From: Parietichytrium sp. I65-24A
Taxonomy: Eukaryota > Sar > Bigyra > Thraustochytrida > Thraustochytriidae
NCBI GenBank assembly: GCA_012862575.1
Contig: BLSF01000040.1
Location: forward strand, 330,035 to 394,034
Direction: 5' to 3'
Length of the DNA stretch: 64,000 nucleotides
Under the pieces are notes generated by a model, which was not told the origin of the DNA, did no database searches, and worked only from the letters and a program-made list of their open reading frames with translations. A program made the translations under genes and the position numbers. Numbering within the stretch: position 1 is the first letter of the stretch; every line of letters starts with the position of its first letter. This document shows, piece after piece, positions 52,901 through 61,611 of the stretch.

Positions 52901-55423
52901 CAATAGACCGGGGAACTTTGGCTTTGGTGCGGGCTTTGGTCGCTGAAGCATTCTCTTGGCTTTTGGCGACTCTGGCCCGGTTCGTTTTGCAGAAGATAGT
53001 CCTGATGTTGGTTTTGATGGTGATCTTGGTCCGTTCCCTGCGTCGTGCTTTTTCCCTTGGTCGGGATTCCAATCAGGAGTGGTGGACACCGAATCTGGAG
53101 TGCTCAGGATCTCCTGAAAACCTTCTTTGAGTGCCACACCCTGTACCTCGCCAATAGGTGAGCTCTCCCAGTCCTGAATGTCTTGCAGCAGCTCATCTTG
53201 CCATGGCTCATCCCCGCACTGCCCCTCGTTGGAGCGAGGAGAATGTGGCTGCGGGCTACCGTTTAGCCCGTCAGTTCCACCTTGAGGGGAATCCAAGTCT
53301 AGCTTCAGAGGCGAGTTGCTTGAAAGCGCAAACGAAGAGGAAATCACTTCAGGGAGTTGGGGTTCCGAGGCTTGCCTTTCAACTGACACCGAAGATCGCG
53401 CTTGCACGTCCTTTTGCAATCTACTGGGCGACCGAGCAACGCTTGGAGAATTTTGCTGGGGTGGATTTGTCGGCTTTGGCTTTTCAACAAGGGCCTGTGC
53501 GTTGAGCAGATCTGCAACTTGAGCTAGTTCAGGTGTTTTCTGCAAGATTGTCATGAGCTCCTTGTTAAGGGAAGGGTTTTCGAGCCCGATGAGTTTTGCC
53601 AAGACCTCAACGACAAGCTGTCGATGAACCGGGTCGAGAGAGGGATTCTTTAACATAGCTGTGCCGGAGGTGAAAACCCGAACAACAAAGTTGATGACGC
53701 TCTGGTTGAGCGAAAATCGTTTGCAGAGATGCGCCATCAAATCAGAGGCAGCCCGCCCGAACACCATATCGTTGAGAGCGATTCTAGCCGTGAGGTCCAT
53801 TAGCTTCATGCAGTCCTTAATATCGAGTCGCTGATGGCGAGCTAAAGTCCGCAAGAAGACCAAATCAAGATTGGAGAACCCATGTAGCGAGATTTGCTTA
53901 ACCAAAGGCGAGATTAGCACTCCGACGGGTGCAAATGGCATCTTTTTCAGGCAAAGAGCTAGATTGTTCAGGATGAAGTCGCGAAGGAGCTCATGCGTAT
54001 GAAATTCGATGAGTGAAAAGATGATCGTCTTGTAGAGGTATGGCGCGAAAGGTTTGTGCTGATTTGCGAAGACCTCCAAAAGCTGAAACGCTGAAGCAAG
54101 AGAGAACATTTGCAGTTCTAGCGACTTGGTTTGGCGAAAGGACTTGTTTAGCAGAACGAGGATGCCTTTCGGGATGGCAGGATCACGCTCGACATCTTTG
54201 GTAAACGTGGACCACACTTGAGACATCAAACCAAGCGCGGCTTGTCGGACAGCTACGGAAAGTTTTGCATCCGCAAAACGTGTGGCAAAAGATACCAAGA
54301 ATTTTGGAATGTCCCTCACGGAGAACTCCTTCGCCAAGGGATGCTCTGAGCGCTCGATAAGCTGCACTAGCTCGGTGGCAAAGTGCATATAACGGATTGC
54401 ATTGGGCATGCAGTCATTTAGGTCCACACGCACAAGATGGCTCAAATTCGAGGAAAGCTCCTTCCTAGCGGCGAGGGAAAGAATGTCACAAATTTGTAGC
54501 CGAGCTCCCGGTGCGGCCTCCCAGGCAGCAAGCATTGCGTTAATCCCCCAACCTGACCTCAGAAACGCCCACACAGAATCTGAGTAATCCTTAGCAGAGA
54601 ATCTCATGCGCTGAATACCTTTCCCTGAAGCATCCGCGTCAGTGAGAACACCTACAACTTGCAGAACTACGGATAAACTCTTTGCCACGCAAACTTCCTC
54701 GGGAGAAAAGAGCAATATAGCAATCAAACGAAGAAAGCCGAGAATGTCGTCGATCGAAGTCGCTTGCAAAAGAAGTTCCGCGATAGCATCTCGGCCAATA
54801 TAGAGTGCTTCCACCCAGTCCAGAACAGCATCGTAATCGTTTTTGGGTCCGCTGGAGAGAATTTGCTGCAAGTATGAGGCGTTTGGACCCGAAAGCAACG
54901 CAGCTATTTGCTCGAGTTGGATGTCTGGAAGCAAAATACGGTGCATCTCCTGCACGAGTAGCATGCCTATGGACTGGGCCTGAGCTTGCTGCCGAACTCC
55001 GCGCAAGTCATCATCAGTAATACTTATGGCAATACTTGGAGGGTTTTGCACGAGGTCCTCGTTCGACGCTAGTAATACCTGGGCCTGGAAAACCTCATCC
55101 ATCAGATTATTCAACGTCTCGCCACCAGAATGAACTATTTTCTCCGCGGTGTCGTCCTTTGTTGCTAACGAAATGCTGGAGTACTGGCCCAGCTCGGCAA
55201 GGATGTTTTTCCAGTTCTCGATGGGATCCAGCTCTGGAGTAATATGTGAGCAGTGCAATACGCTCTGCGCAAGCTGTGTCATGAGCACTCCCGACCGCAG
55301 AAGCTTCTCCTCATTGGGCAAGAGGCCGCCGGTGTCGTCGCCCTCGACCGCGCCAATTTTCCTCAGCCATTCGAGGACATTTGGCGCCAACCGCACCTTG
55401 CCCAGCCCTCCGGCCTTCCCCAT
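50000..55423 (-). CDS. 1807-aa CH-like / ARM-type / coiled-coil protein
   Basis: The longest gene in the window, single exon. Residues 1-115 look like a calponin-homology-type helical domain (LAPNVLEWLRKIG; PIENWKNILAELGQYSSI). Residues about 120-670 are helical repeats of ARM/HEAT character. A Ser/Pro linker (about 670-860) leads to a helix-loop segment with EF-hand-like flavour (LDPSDTGFVDKVKFLKLLNG), then a charged coiled coil at about 985-1035. A second folded helical segment lies near 1075-1180 (MLSVQHWLRFLRSYNLVPQV; DFDEFKNALAILAATAP), also EF-hand-like. Residues about 1330-1640 are an uninterrupted Lys/Glu/Arg coiled coil, and the tail is acidic/Pro/Ser. This is a cytoskeletal or centriole/cilium-type architecture. 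I do not recognise a named family. Convergent with the Rab-like gene, 219 bp apart. Confidence 0.82.
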   Translation of the reverse strand: MGKAGGLGKVRLAPNVLEWLRKIGAVEGDDTGGLLPNEEKLLRSGVLMTQLAQSVLHCSHITPELDPIENWKNILAELGQYSSISLATKDDTAEKIVHSGGETLNNLMDEVFQAQVLLASNEDLVQNPPSIAISITDDDLRGVRQQAQAQSIGMLLVQEMHRILLPDIQLEQIAALLSGPNASYLQQILSSGPKNDYDAVLDWVEALYIGRDAIAELLLQATSIDDILGFLRLIAILLFSPEEVCVAKSLSVVLQVVGVLTDADASGKGIQRMRFSAKDYSDSVWAFLRSGWGINAMLAAWEAAPGARLQICDILSLAARKELSSNLSHLVRVDLNDCMPNAIRYMHFATELVQLIERSEHPLAKEFSVRDIPKFLVSFATRFADAKLSVAVRQAALGLMSQVWSTFTKDVERDPAIPKGILVLLNKSFRQTKSLELQMFSLASAFQLLEVFANQHKPFAPYLYKTIIFSLIEFHTHELLRDFILNNLALCLKKMPFAPVGVLISPLVKQISLHGFSNLDLVFLRTLARHQRLDIKDCMKLMDLTARIALNDMVFGRAASDLMAHLCKRFSLNQSVINFVVRVFTSGTAMLKNPSLDPVHRQLVVEVLAKLIGLENPSLNKELMTILQKTPELAQVADLLNAQALVEKPKPTNPPQQNSPSVARSPSRLQKDVQARSSVSVERQASEPQLPEVISSSFALSSNSPLKLDLDSPQGGTDGLNGSPQPHSPRSNEGQCGDEPWQDELLQDIQDWESSPIGEVQGVALKEGFQEILSTPDSVSTTPDWNPDQGKKHDAGNGPRSPSKPTSGLSSAKRTGPESPKAKRMLQRPKPAPKPKFPGLLEACEQLDPSDTGFVDKVKFLKLLNGSPEESPITRLLLQCPSAKILQKKKIQNDIRRCETDRPAQIAIFDLEKICREYVLHENKVVKRGKAATSGKMVSSNFGRRSMLEAESSQSAEDENEVDEMAKLDIDRIYKQRQERMRKQKEIQEAERRREKEIRQKLRNRIDKKMEKRRENGAWGSSSSPRAASPTKQMWENMAVVCRGEVEALERFKPLLDSIFKHAVEPGTSLNANLGKSFDDFQVRHGMLSVQHWLRFLRSYNLVPQVVEQAEAKAVFFRGKAGSPGTEADFDEFKNALAILAATAPAFAFETESSGRVLALMSYFRKSALSQGTEQIRHQSADPNQKKILYAWAALDGIPTYTHKPPEHIADPAMDPSASKMEAVNVALGIIDDLLAATFNVHVLLPIREPKPSDSGQAQAIMESIREVKWERREKTKPIDTALYPEEAIKAQQKQLKKPRKHVQGFGSTFEEPKPTPRLVRGPDGKIEVPAAKLTEKEKEFLARVDESVAKESHKHVEKLDVARQKELMREKKLAKKKLEDHEKRQKELKLLYRTQMLERKKREEEELAEQMEAKRKQAAAAEAKERAEQARRAHERQLLKEHHEKKRKEREELEQKEKEEADALRQETKKRFERIKKEHYDTPSKEDKDSTQDGSQGASAPAAGTGTDADKKLEREKAALLAVRKRGFEAEKQRLLQEQKEKDAARRVKQRQKDFEEKIRRKHLKAQERQSKVSDKFKEELKELERKRIQLSEESANKTEQAEKRLAEVQKEQEKRRLQNEEREKQKKAAAAEFDKSANAELKKLEASVRSPPTSPKSPKSASVSKSPPVSPKEGGVEAKPAKDKEEEAKSPRNANPETVSPTKADQQPGASGAESTQPIHSKDQEEDKSDSSDAKDAPDAAGAEDEVPKSEPKDTIAVQEEKSASPPESVEPPVVESEPAAEPIAEKKEEDSLEAKEQEEEKGSE

Positions 55424-56506
55424 CCCGCCGAGAGCGACGAATTCGTCGCGCTTTCTCGCTCTTTTCTTTACGGTCCTTTGCGCTGCGCTGCACCGCGCAT
55501 CGACGCCAACACTTGCTTCTCGGCTGCTCGATCAACCGCCGCAACGGGCTGAAATGGGTGTCGTCCAATGCGCTCAGAGTCCAAACACAGCGTTCGCCAC
55601 TCCCTGCAAGAGCGAGAGAAGGACCGTCGCGAGCGAGTCGCCGACAAGCAAGCAAGCAAGCAACACGCGATCACGCGATGCGTGAGATGTATATATATAA
55701 CACAAAAACAAAGAAAAGCGTTGCCCGCCGATGATAGTAACCGGTCACCTTAATAAAAAGTCCGCCGTCCGTCACTTTTACTCCTACAACTCTCAGGTCA
55801 CTCTGTAGACTCTGTAGCTCGACTGCTCCCTCTCGGCACAACCCTTTTCCTTCACTTCCTTCTTTCGTTCGCCGTGCTCTGTGGCGCTTTCGCAACACTC
55901 AGTACTGACTGTGAATGCGATGAGCACCACTCACCATTTCATTCCAATGTCCAATGAACGCAAATGTGTCGGAACTGTGCTTTGCTGCGCTTCCTTGCCT
56001 TGTCGTTTGTTAAAACGAGTTCTCTTTCACACGTGAACAAGAAGAACGCCGCAGTGTTGGTACTGACTGTGAATACCCAGTAAAATAGACATGGCATGCA
56101 AGCAGACGCAAGTTATTTTGTCTTGCGAAATGAACGTTGGTGTTTTGCTGTCATCTCAAGTCATATATTACCACTACTGAGTACTAGTATCGTTTCGAGA
56201 ATGGGTTTGCAGTGAAGTAGGAGTGGTATAAGTCGCAGTAGGGCCATGAGAATAAATCCGTTTGGATGAACAAAGAACTGATCATGGGAGGAAAACAGTG
56301 TTTGGGACGGAAGTTTGGAGCATGGTGTGAGTTTGAGTGTCTGAACTATGGTGATTATATAAATTGGCGATTCTGAAGATTGGTGATTCTGAAAATCGGA
56401 ACCCCGAAGAGATAGTGTGACAAAAGGAGAGGACAAGATGATTGATTGATAGATAGCAATGAGGGTTTACATGTCATGGTTTTACGATGGTTTTTTATTA
56501 AACCAG
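55424..56506. other. intergenic spacer
   Basis: No gene seen. It holds two copies of the TACTGACTGTGA motif, both plus-oriented (55903-55914 and 56060-56071). Confidence 0.5.
55903..56075 (+). repeat. two TACTGACTGTGA motif copies
   Basis: 55903-55916 reads TACTGACTGTGAAT and 56060-56075 reads TACTGACTGTGAATAC; they share 14 bases, 157 bp apart in the same orientation. Confidence 0.55.
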
Positions 56507-57479
56507 TCAACTTGATGAGCCAGGCGGCGGTGCAGCCGATGGAACCGAGGAAGCCGACGTTTCCGAGTCCAGGGCTAGGCCGGCTAGTTTCTTCTCCGCA
56601 AGGATGATGGCAAGCGTCCTTTCTTCCTCAGCCGTGAAACAAAGCAAGTGGGCTTCCTGAAGCCCTTCGTACACAAAGTCCAAGATTGAATCCACAGCAA
56701 TCTGAAGCACGGCGGAGAGAGGCCGATTTCCCCTGTATATTCCGCTTGAAATGAGGCTAAAGCAGACGGACTTGACTTGATTTTCCTTTGCTTTCAGCAT
56801 ACTGTAAGAGCTGGACAAGTTAGGCAACAGGCCACCATGACATCTCCTGTCTCACAAGCAAATGAAAAAAAAAGAAAAAAGAAAGAAAAAGGTGCCAGAC
56901 TTACGCGTTGCAATACGTGGATCGGAGAAGTTTGTCCCCGTCCTCGTCGGAGGCGCACAATCCATAATTCGGACCCACCGCATGAATGCACAATTTCGCC
57001 GGGAGGTCTCCCCCCACCGTCACGACCGCCTCCCCTGTCCTGCATCTAACTTTCCTAGCCTTGTCGATTATCGGGAGCGCACTGCGCGCTGCAGCGAGCG
57101 CCTTGCCCCCTGCCCGCGAGATAGCTCCGTCCACACCGCCGCCTCCCAGACAGCCCTCGTTCGCCGCGTTCACGATCGCATCGCCGCTAAAGTTGACGAT
57201 ATTGCCCTTGGACAGAAACAGCCCAAATTTGGAATCTTCGCTTTCTCCCGCACCGGCTTCCGCTTTGGCTGTTTCTCGTTCGCCGGACCTTTCAAGATCG
57301 GTCTGCTGCGCAGCTCCGGCCAACTCCGGCAAATCTGCCTTGCCGTTGCTTGGGGCAGCGGCTGAGTCCGCGAACGCAGCTATGTTTTCCGCCAACAAAG
57401 GTACGCGCGTTGTTTTGTGTGCGGCCACTCGGATGGAGTCGACTGCGCGTACACCCAGCCGCATGTTACTACTAATCAC
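56507..57479 (-). CDS. macro-domain ADP-ribosyl hydrolase (MACROD-like), two exons
   Basis: Exon 1 is 57479-56905 and exon 2 is 56801-56507, with a 103-nt intron (GTAAGT...TTACAG), giving 289 aa. Without splicing the frame stops right after CNA; splicing joins it to MLKAKENQVKSVCFSLIS. Exon 1 carries the macro core: SGDAIVNAANEGCLGGGGVD (N104-A-A-N107 and the Gly loop 112-115), then LCIHAVGPNYG. Exon 2 gives SLISSGIYRGNRP, the second ligand loop, and a C-terminal helix, ending in a Ser/Pro tail. MACROD-type enzymes remove ADP-ribose from acidic residues or hydrolyse O-acetyl-ADP-ribose. The first ~85 residues are outside the fold; their basic start (RLGVRAVDSIRVAAHKTTR) could be a mitochondrial presequence, as in human MACROD1. 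Confidence 0.88.
56802..56904 (-). other. spliceosomal intron in the macro-domain gene
   Basis: GTAAGT donor, long T-rich tract, and a TTACAG acceptor; splicing restores the macro fold across the junction. Confidence 0.9.
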
Positions 57480-58086
57480 CTTGTCTTTGATAGACGAGTG
57501 TATGCCACTATGCGATGCACATGCGATGAACAGCAGTCATCATTGCTGAATGCATTGCCGCGCCTGTGCGATGCCTGTTGAGAATTAACTAATTAACTAG
57601 AGTAACTGTAAATGCGAGAGTAACTGTAAATGCTCGCTCGCTGTCAGTACTCGAGTACTGGACTGTTTCACTGAATGATGGAGGAAGGAGATACAGGCTT
57701 TGTTTTTCTTTCTTGATCAATCAATCAAAATATCAAAATCACTGTCAATCAAGATGATCGATCAATGCTTCAGGGTCCTACCAGGTACCTTCTTTCTCTT
57801 CAGCCTTTCTATTCAGGGCGGCGGAAGCAAAGAAAGAGTATGCATTGATACCAGAAATTAAAGCAGTTTTCCACCTAATCTAGTCGACTACCGGTACAGT
57901 ATTTTGCAGGTTTAGTGCTAGCCGTGGCGTATGTGGGACTACTATTGGTTTGCGTGCAAGATCGTTCGAGTTTCCGACTTGGCAAAATGTGCTTGCAGTT
58001 CCCAAACTCGAGCACGCAAATAGACAACTAGAGCAGGAGACAGGATCAGTGAAGGAAGAAACGCTTCGAACGAGTCGAAAACCAAC
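57480..58086. other. divergent intergenic spacer
   Basis: Between the macro-domain gene (-) and the first LEA-like gene (+). A short repeat (GAGTAACTGTAAATGC) occurs twice at about 57600-57631. No gene seen. Confidence 0.5.
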
Positions 58087-58767
58087 ATGCCAGGAAACTA
58101 CGCAGAGAACCCGGCGAGCCCCGCGGAGACCACGGTAGAGAGCTTCAAAAAGAATGTGGATTACTCGGTGAATTATGCCAAAGACGCTGCCGGAAATGCG
58201 GCGCAAATGGGCAAGGAAGCCGGCCAAGGAGCTAGGAGCGCAATGCAGAGCAAGTACGAGGCTGCGAAGGCCAACATGGCAGCCTTAGAGTCAGAAGCTG
58301 CAGACAAGGCAATCGAGACCAGGGAGAAGGCTTCGGAGCATGCTCATGATGCAGCAGATTTGGCCTCTGAGAAGGCCGGCCAAGCAAAGGAATCCGCAAA
58401 GGAGGCCAGAGACAACGTCTCTACGAAAGCCTCGGAGTTGAAGGCCCAGGCATCGGAGCGCGCAGAAGCTGCTTATGACGCCGCCAACCGAAAGGCCGAG
58501 GAGACCAAGGAGAATCTGTCAGAGAAGAAGCGTGATGCATCTGTGAAGGCTGAGGAGGTGAGGGAAAAAGCCTCTGACAAGGCTGATGCTGCCGGAGAGA
58601 AGGCATCAGAAAACTGGGACACCACCAAACATACCACAAAGGATGCGCTTAATGATGCTGCTGACCACATTGACACAAAAGGTGACCGCTCTGCGTATGA
58701 CTCCATCAAAGAGTCCGTTATGAACGCCAAGGACGCTGTCGTCGAGAAAGCATCCGAATGGTTCTAA
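58087..58767 (+). CDS. LEA group 3-like stress-protection protein (1)
   Basis: 226 aa, almost all Ala/Lys/Glu/Asp/Ser/Asn/Thr, with no Cys. An amphipathic 11-residue-like periodicity (ASEHAHDAADLASEKAGQAK; ASERAEAAYDAANRKAEETK) is typical of LEA_4/group 3 proteins, which are disordered in solution and fold to helices on drying, protecting proteins and membranes. The C-terminal block DRSAYDSIKESVMNAKDAVV matches TFDNIKDTVNNATTAVSEKL of the LEA-like gene at 61147, so the two are homologous. No signal peptide or membrane span. Likely cytosolic and strongly expressed. An AATAAA lies 70 nt after the stop. Confidence 0.8.
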   Translation: MPGNYAENPASPAETTVESFKKNVDYSVNYAKDAAGNAAQMGKEAGQGARSAMQSKYEAAKANMAALESEAADKAIETREKASEHAHDAADLASEKAGQAKESAKEARDNVSTKASELKAQASERAEAAYDAANRKAEETKENLSEKKRDASVKAEEVREKASDKADAAGEKASENWDTTKHTTKDALNDAADHIDTKGDRSAYDSIKESVMNAKDAVVEKASEWF

Positions 58768-61146
58768 AAGCGCTGCTGCAGGGAGTCTCGAGTACAAAAG
58801 AAAGAAACAAGAAACCTTGTATAAAATTAAATCTGTAATAAAAAAGATTGAGATTGAGTCTGATTGACAGACAGAAACTCTCAGGATTTAGAACAACAAA
58901 TTTCCTATTCTTCCTCTTGGGTAGCTAACATTACAAAAGGCGGTAATGCTGTTATGTTGTACGATATCAAATTATTTCTCTAGCGCCGGAAATTGAGGGG
59001 AACAAGTGCCCCGCAGCTACGTAAACGCAACCCCTCATTGTTCCGTTTGTTCGCTGTGGTGCCCTCCCCCGCAATTACCGTGTGCCTCAAAGAAAAGCCT
59101 GGATATTGCTGGTCGTGTATAGCCGCCCTCTAGTGTGAGGAATCTGCTTCGCCGATGATATCGGGGGCGCTCGAGAGGTAGCGTACCCTCACTCCACTCA
59201 GTAAGCATCTTACAGGTCCCTTATCTTCCCTTATCTTCACGCGCAGGACACCTTCAAGCACGAAGAGTCGCAGACTCTTAGGAGCGAGATAGTGTAGACG
59301 CTGCATTGTCTCCATGCTGATTATTTCATTTGACACATGTGAAAGTGTGTGTATCATACTCATACTGACAGTGAATGACTTGCTGCCTGAATTCTTCTGT
59401 TCTGAAATTCTGAATTCTGACTTCGAATTCTGGAAACCTTGCCGCATGAGCTGCGCGCTGAGGCTCGCAGAAGTGGGCCGTCCCACCTGCGGAATACAGC
59501 ATTGCAAGGCTTCAAGAGTCGACCCCTCTTCGCTCGTTGTGTAGCGAGCGACAGTGACCTCGTGAGGCTGTTGGGGCGGGCCTGCCTATCGCTCACGACT
59601 CGCGAACGAGTCTCACGGTCATAACGTCTCGAAGATGGCTTTGTTTCCGGCAAGTTCTTCGCAGCCTCTTTGCAGAAGAATTCGGAATTCCTAGGTTAGA
59701 ATTCGCATTGCTCGTTCAGCTCTCCGGAGCGAGCTGAAAATTGAATTAATTTAAGCTTGCTGTTGTCTTTAAAAGTACTGAAGTCTCGCTCATTGAGTCT
59801 ATCTCCGACAAACGAATACCTACACCTCAGAGCTTCTCACGATTTCTCACGGTAGCAGGTCACCACAATTCTTCCAAAGTGCATCTCACAGTCGATCGAG
59901 AGACCTTCGCAGCCACAGGCAAAGTTGGTACAGAAATTCGAGGTAACTTATTGAAGCGGGCAGCAATGCCTCATAAGTTACTGTGTTCTCGTTGGTAGTT
60001 GGCTGCTACTCAGTACTGTGTAAGTTTATCGCGCTAAGTACTTGGTGCCTTTGTGACAGCTGTGATACTACACCCCACCTTCCGATAGGGTTTGTTTACG
60101 CTCTCACTTCGTGGTTTCACTTGGTGATACTATCTGGAAAGATCTGAGTCTGTGCTTCAGTTGTTACGACTATAGTAGATGCGTGGAATCGTTTCTTCTT
60201 CTGCGCTGCGCGGGAGAGGAAAGTGGTGGGCAGAGTTTCCAGAATCAGTTTGCCGAAACTCAGAAAAATTCAGCAATCGGAAATCAGGCTTTACAGTCAG
60301 AATTCAGGAATGAATACATGATATTTCAGGGGCGTTGACGCGGTGAGCTTATCTGACTGTAAGAGCGTTTTCGTGAGGCCGAGGGAAAGCTGAATTGTGA
60401 GAGACATTGCGAATCTCAAGCGGAGGGATCCATTCGAGCGCGAACTGGAAGAAGATAGTGTAGGTGATGCATCGTCATGACTGTGACAGCGCACCTCGTA
60501 CTGGTAGTACTCTCATTCAGTACTGTCGAGTTCATAATCCCTGGCGCTTGAAACGCTGCTACGCCCTGCCTGCCCTACTGCTCAGAATCCGGAAGACCTC
60601 TTGATCAGGGCGTGAAGGTTACAAGAAACCCGTGAGCTTCTGGGAGAGTTCTAGCACTCATGCAAGCTTTGCGAGTGTTGCGTCAAGGCGCGTGCTGGAT
60701 CCGTTTGGCTCTTTCATTTTCTCAAGGAGAACCTGGACTCTAAACTAATTCTGGCATCGAGACGTCCGTGTATCCCTCTCAGCAAAAGCAATGCGGACGG
60801 CCTCACACCTCCAACGTGCTAGAGAGGGGCCGAGAAGTTCACCAAGAGGAAAGGACTGAATAGCCTGGGATCTGGGAGTGAAAAAAGAAACCTTCTGAGG
60901 CGCGGCGTGTTCTTCGTGAGGCTATTCAATGCGAGCACATCTGAGCTCCTCAGTCGAGGAGACCTGTGGCCATCGGCTTAGGCACGGCATACATCTTCCT
61001 TCATACGATCATGAATCGACTATTTGTGCAACCATGCACGAGGAGGATTGAGCAGTCGAATGCATGCAACCAGGCAGACCCAGAACTCAAGCAACAAGCA
61101 AAAGCAATACAACAACAAGAACAACAAGCAACCAACTTTTAGCAAA
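58768..61146. other. intergenic spacer and LEA-like gene 2 leader
   Basis: No gene seen. It holds GAATTCTGAATTC-type words near 59390-59430 and the CAA-rich leader of the next gene (about 61065-61146). Confidence 0.5.
58837..58842 (+). promoter_or_regulatory. polyadenylation signal AATAAA of LEA-like gene 1
   Basis: A canonical hexamer 70 nt after the stop codon. Confidence 0.55.
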
Positions 61147-61611
61147 ATGTCCCAGAACAGCACCATGGAGACCGTTCAGCAGAACGTCGAGGCAGGATGG
61201 AACAACGCCAAGGACGCCATGTCCAACGCTGCTGAGAAGACCAAGGAGACCGTCAACAGCGCGTCCAACACCGTTGGCGACAAGGCTGCTGAGGCCAAGA
61301 AGGGCGCATCTAACATGGCTGACCAGGCTGGAAACAAGGCCGAGGAGGCAAAGACCAAGGCTGAGCACCCATCCGACAGCACCGGAGACCAGATGGCTCG
61401 CAAGGGAGCTGAGATCAAGTCCTCCGTCAAGGACACCTTCGACCAGACCGGCAACAAGGCTGAGGAGATTGGCGACAAGGCTGACCACAGAACTGGCCCA
61501 TCCACCTTCGATAACATCAAGGACACCGTCAACAACGCCACCACCGCCGTCAGCGAGAAGCTCGGCGAGATGAAGGACAGCGTCACCGGCAACTCCACCA
61601 CCACCAACTAA
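61147..61611 (+). CDS. LEA-like stress-protection protein (2), highly biased codons
   Basis: 154 aa from the ATG at 61147 (MSQNSTMETVQQ). An upstream in-frame ATG at 61024 adds a low-complexity leader (NSSNKQKQYNNKNNKQ), so 61147 is chosen; it is preceded by AGCAAA. The sequence is a helix-prone LEA/CsbD-type repeat: NNAKDAMSNAAEKTKETVNS, GDKAAEAKKGASNMADQAGN, DQTGNKAEEIGDKADH. The TFDNIKDTVNNATTAV block pairs with the end of LEA-like gene 1. Nearly every Lys is AAG, with C-ending codons preferred, a sign of very high expression. The leader is CAA-rich and probably unstructured. Confidence 0.83.
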   Translation: MSQNSTMETVQQNVEAGWNNAKDAMSNAAEKTKETVNSASNTVGDKAAEAKKGASNMADQAGNKAEEAKTKAEHPSDSTGDQMARKGAEIKSSVKDTFDQTGNKAEEIGDKADHRTGPSTFDNIKDTVNNATTAVSEKLGEMKDSVTGNSTTTN

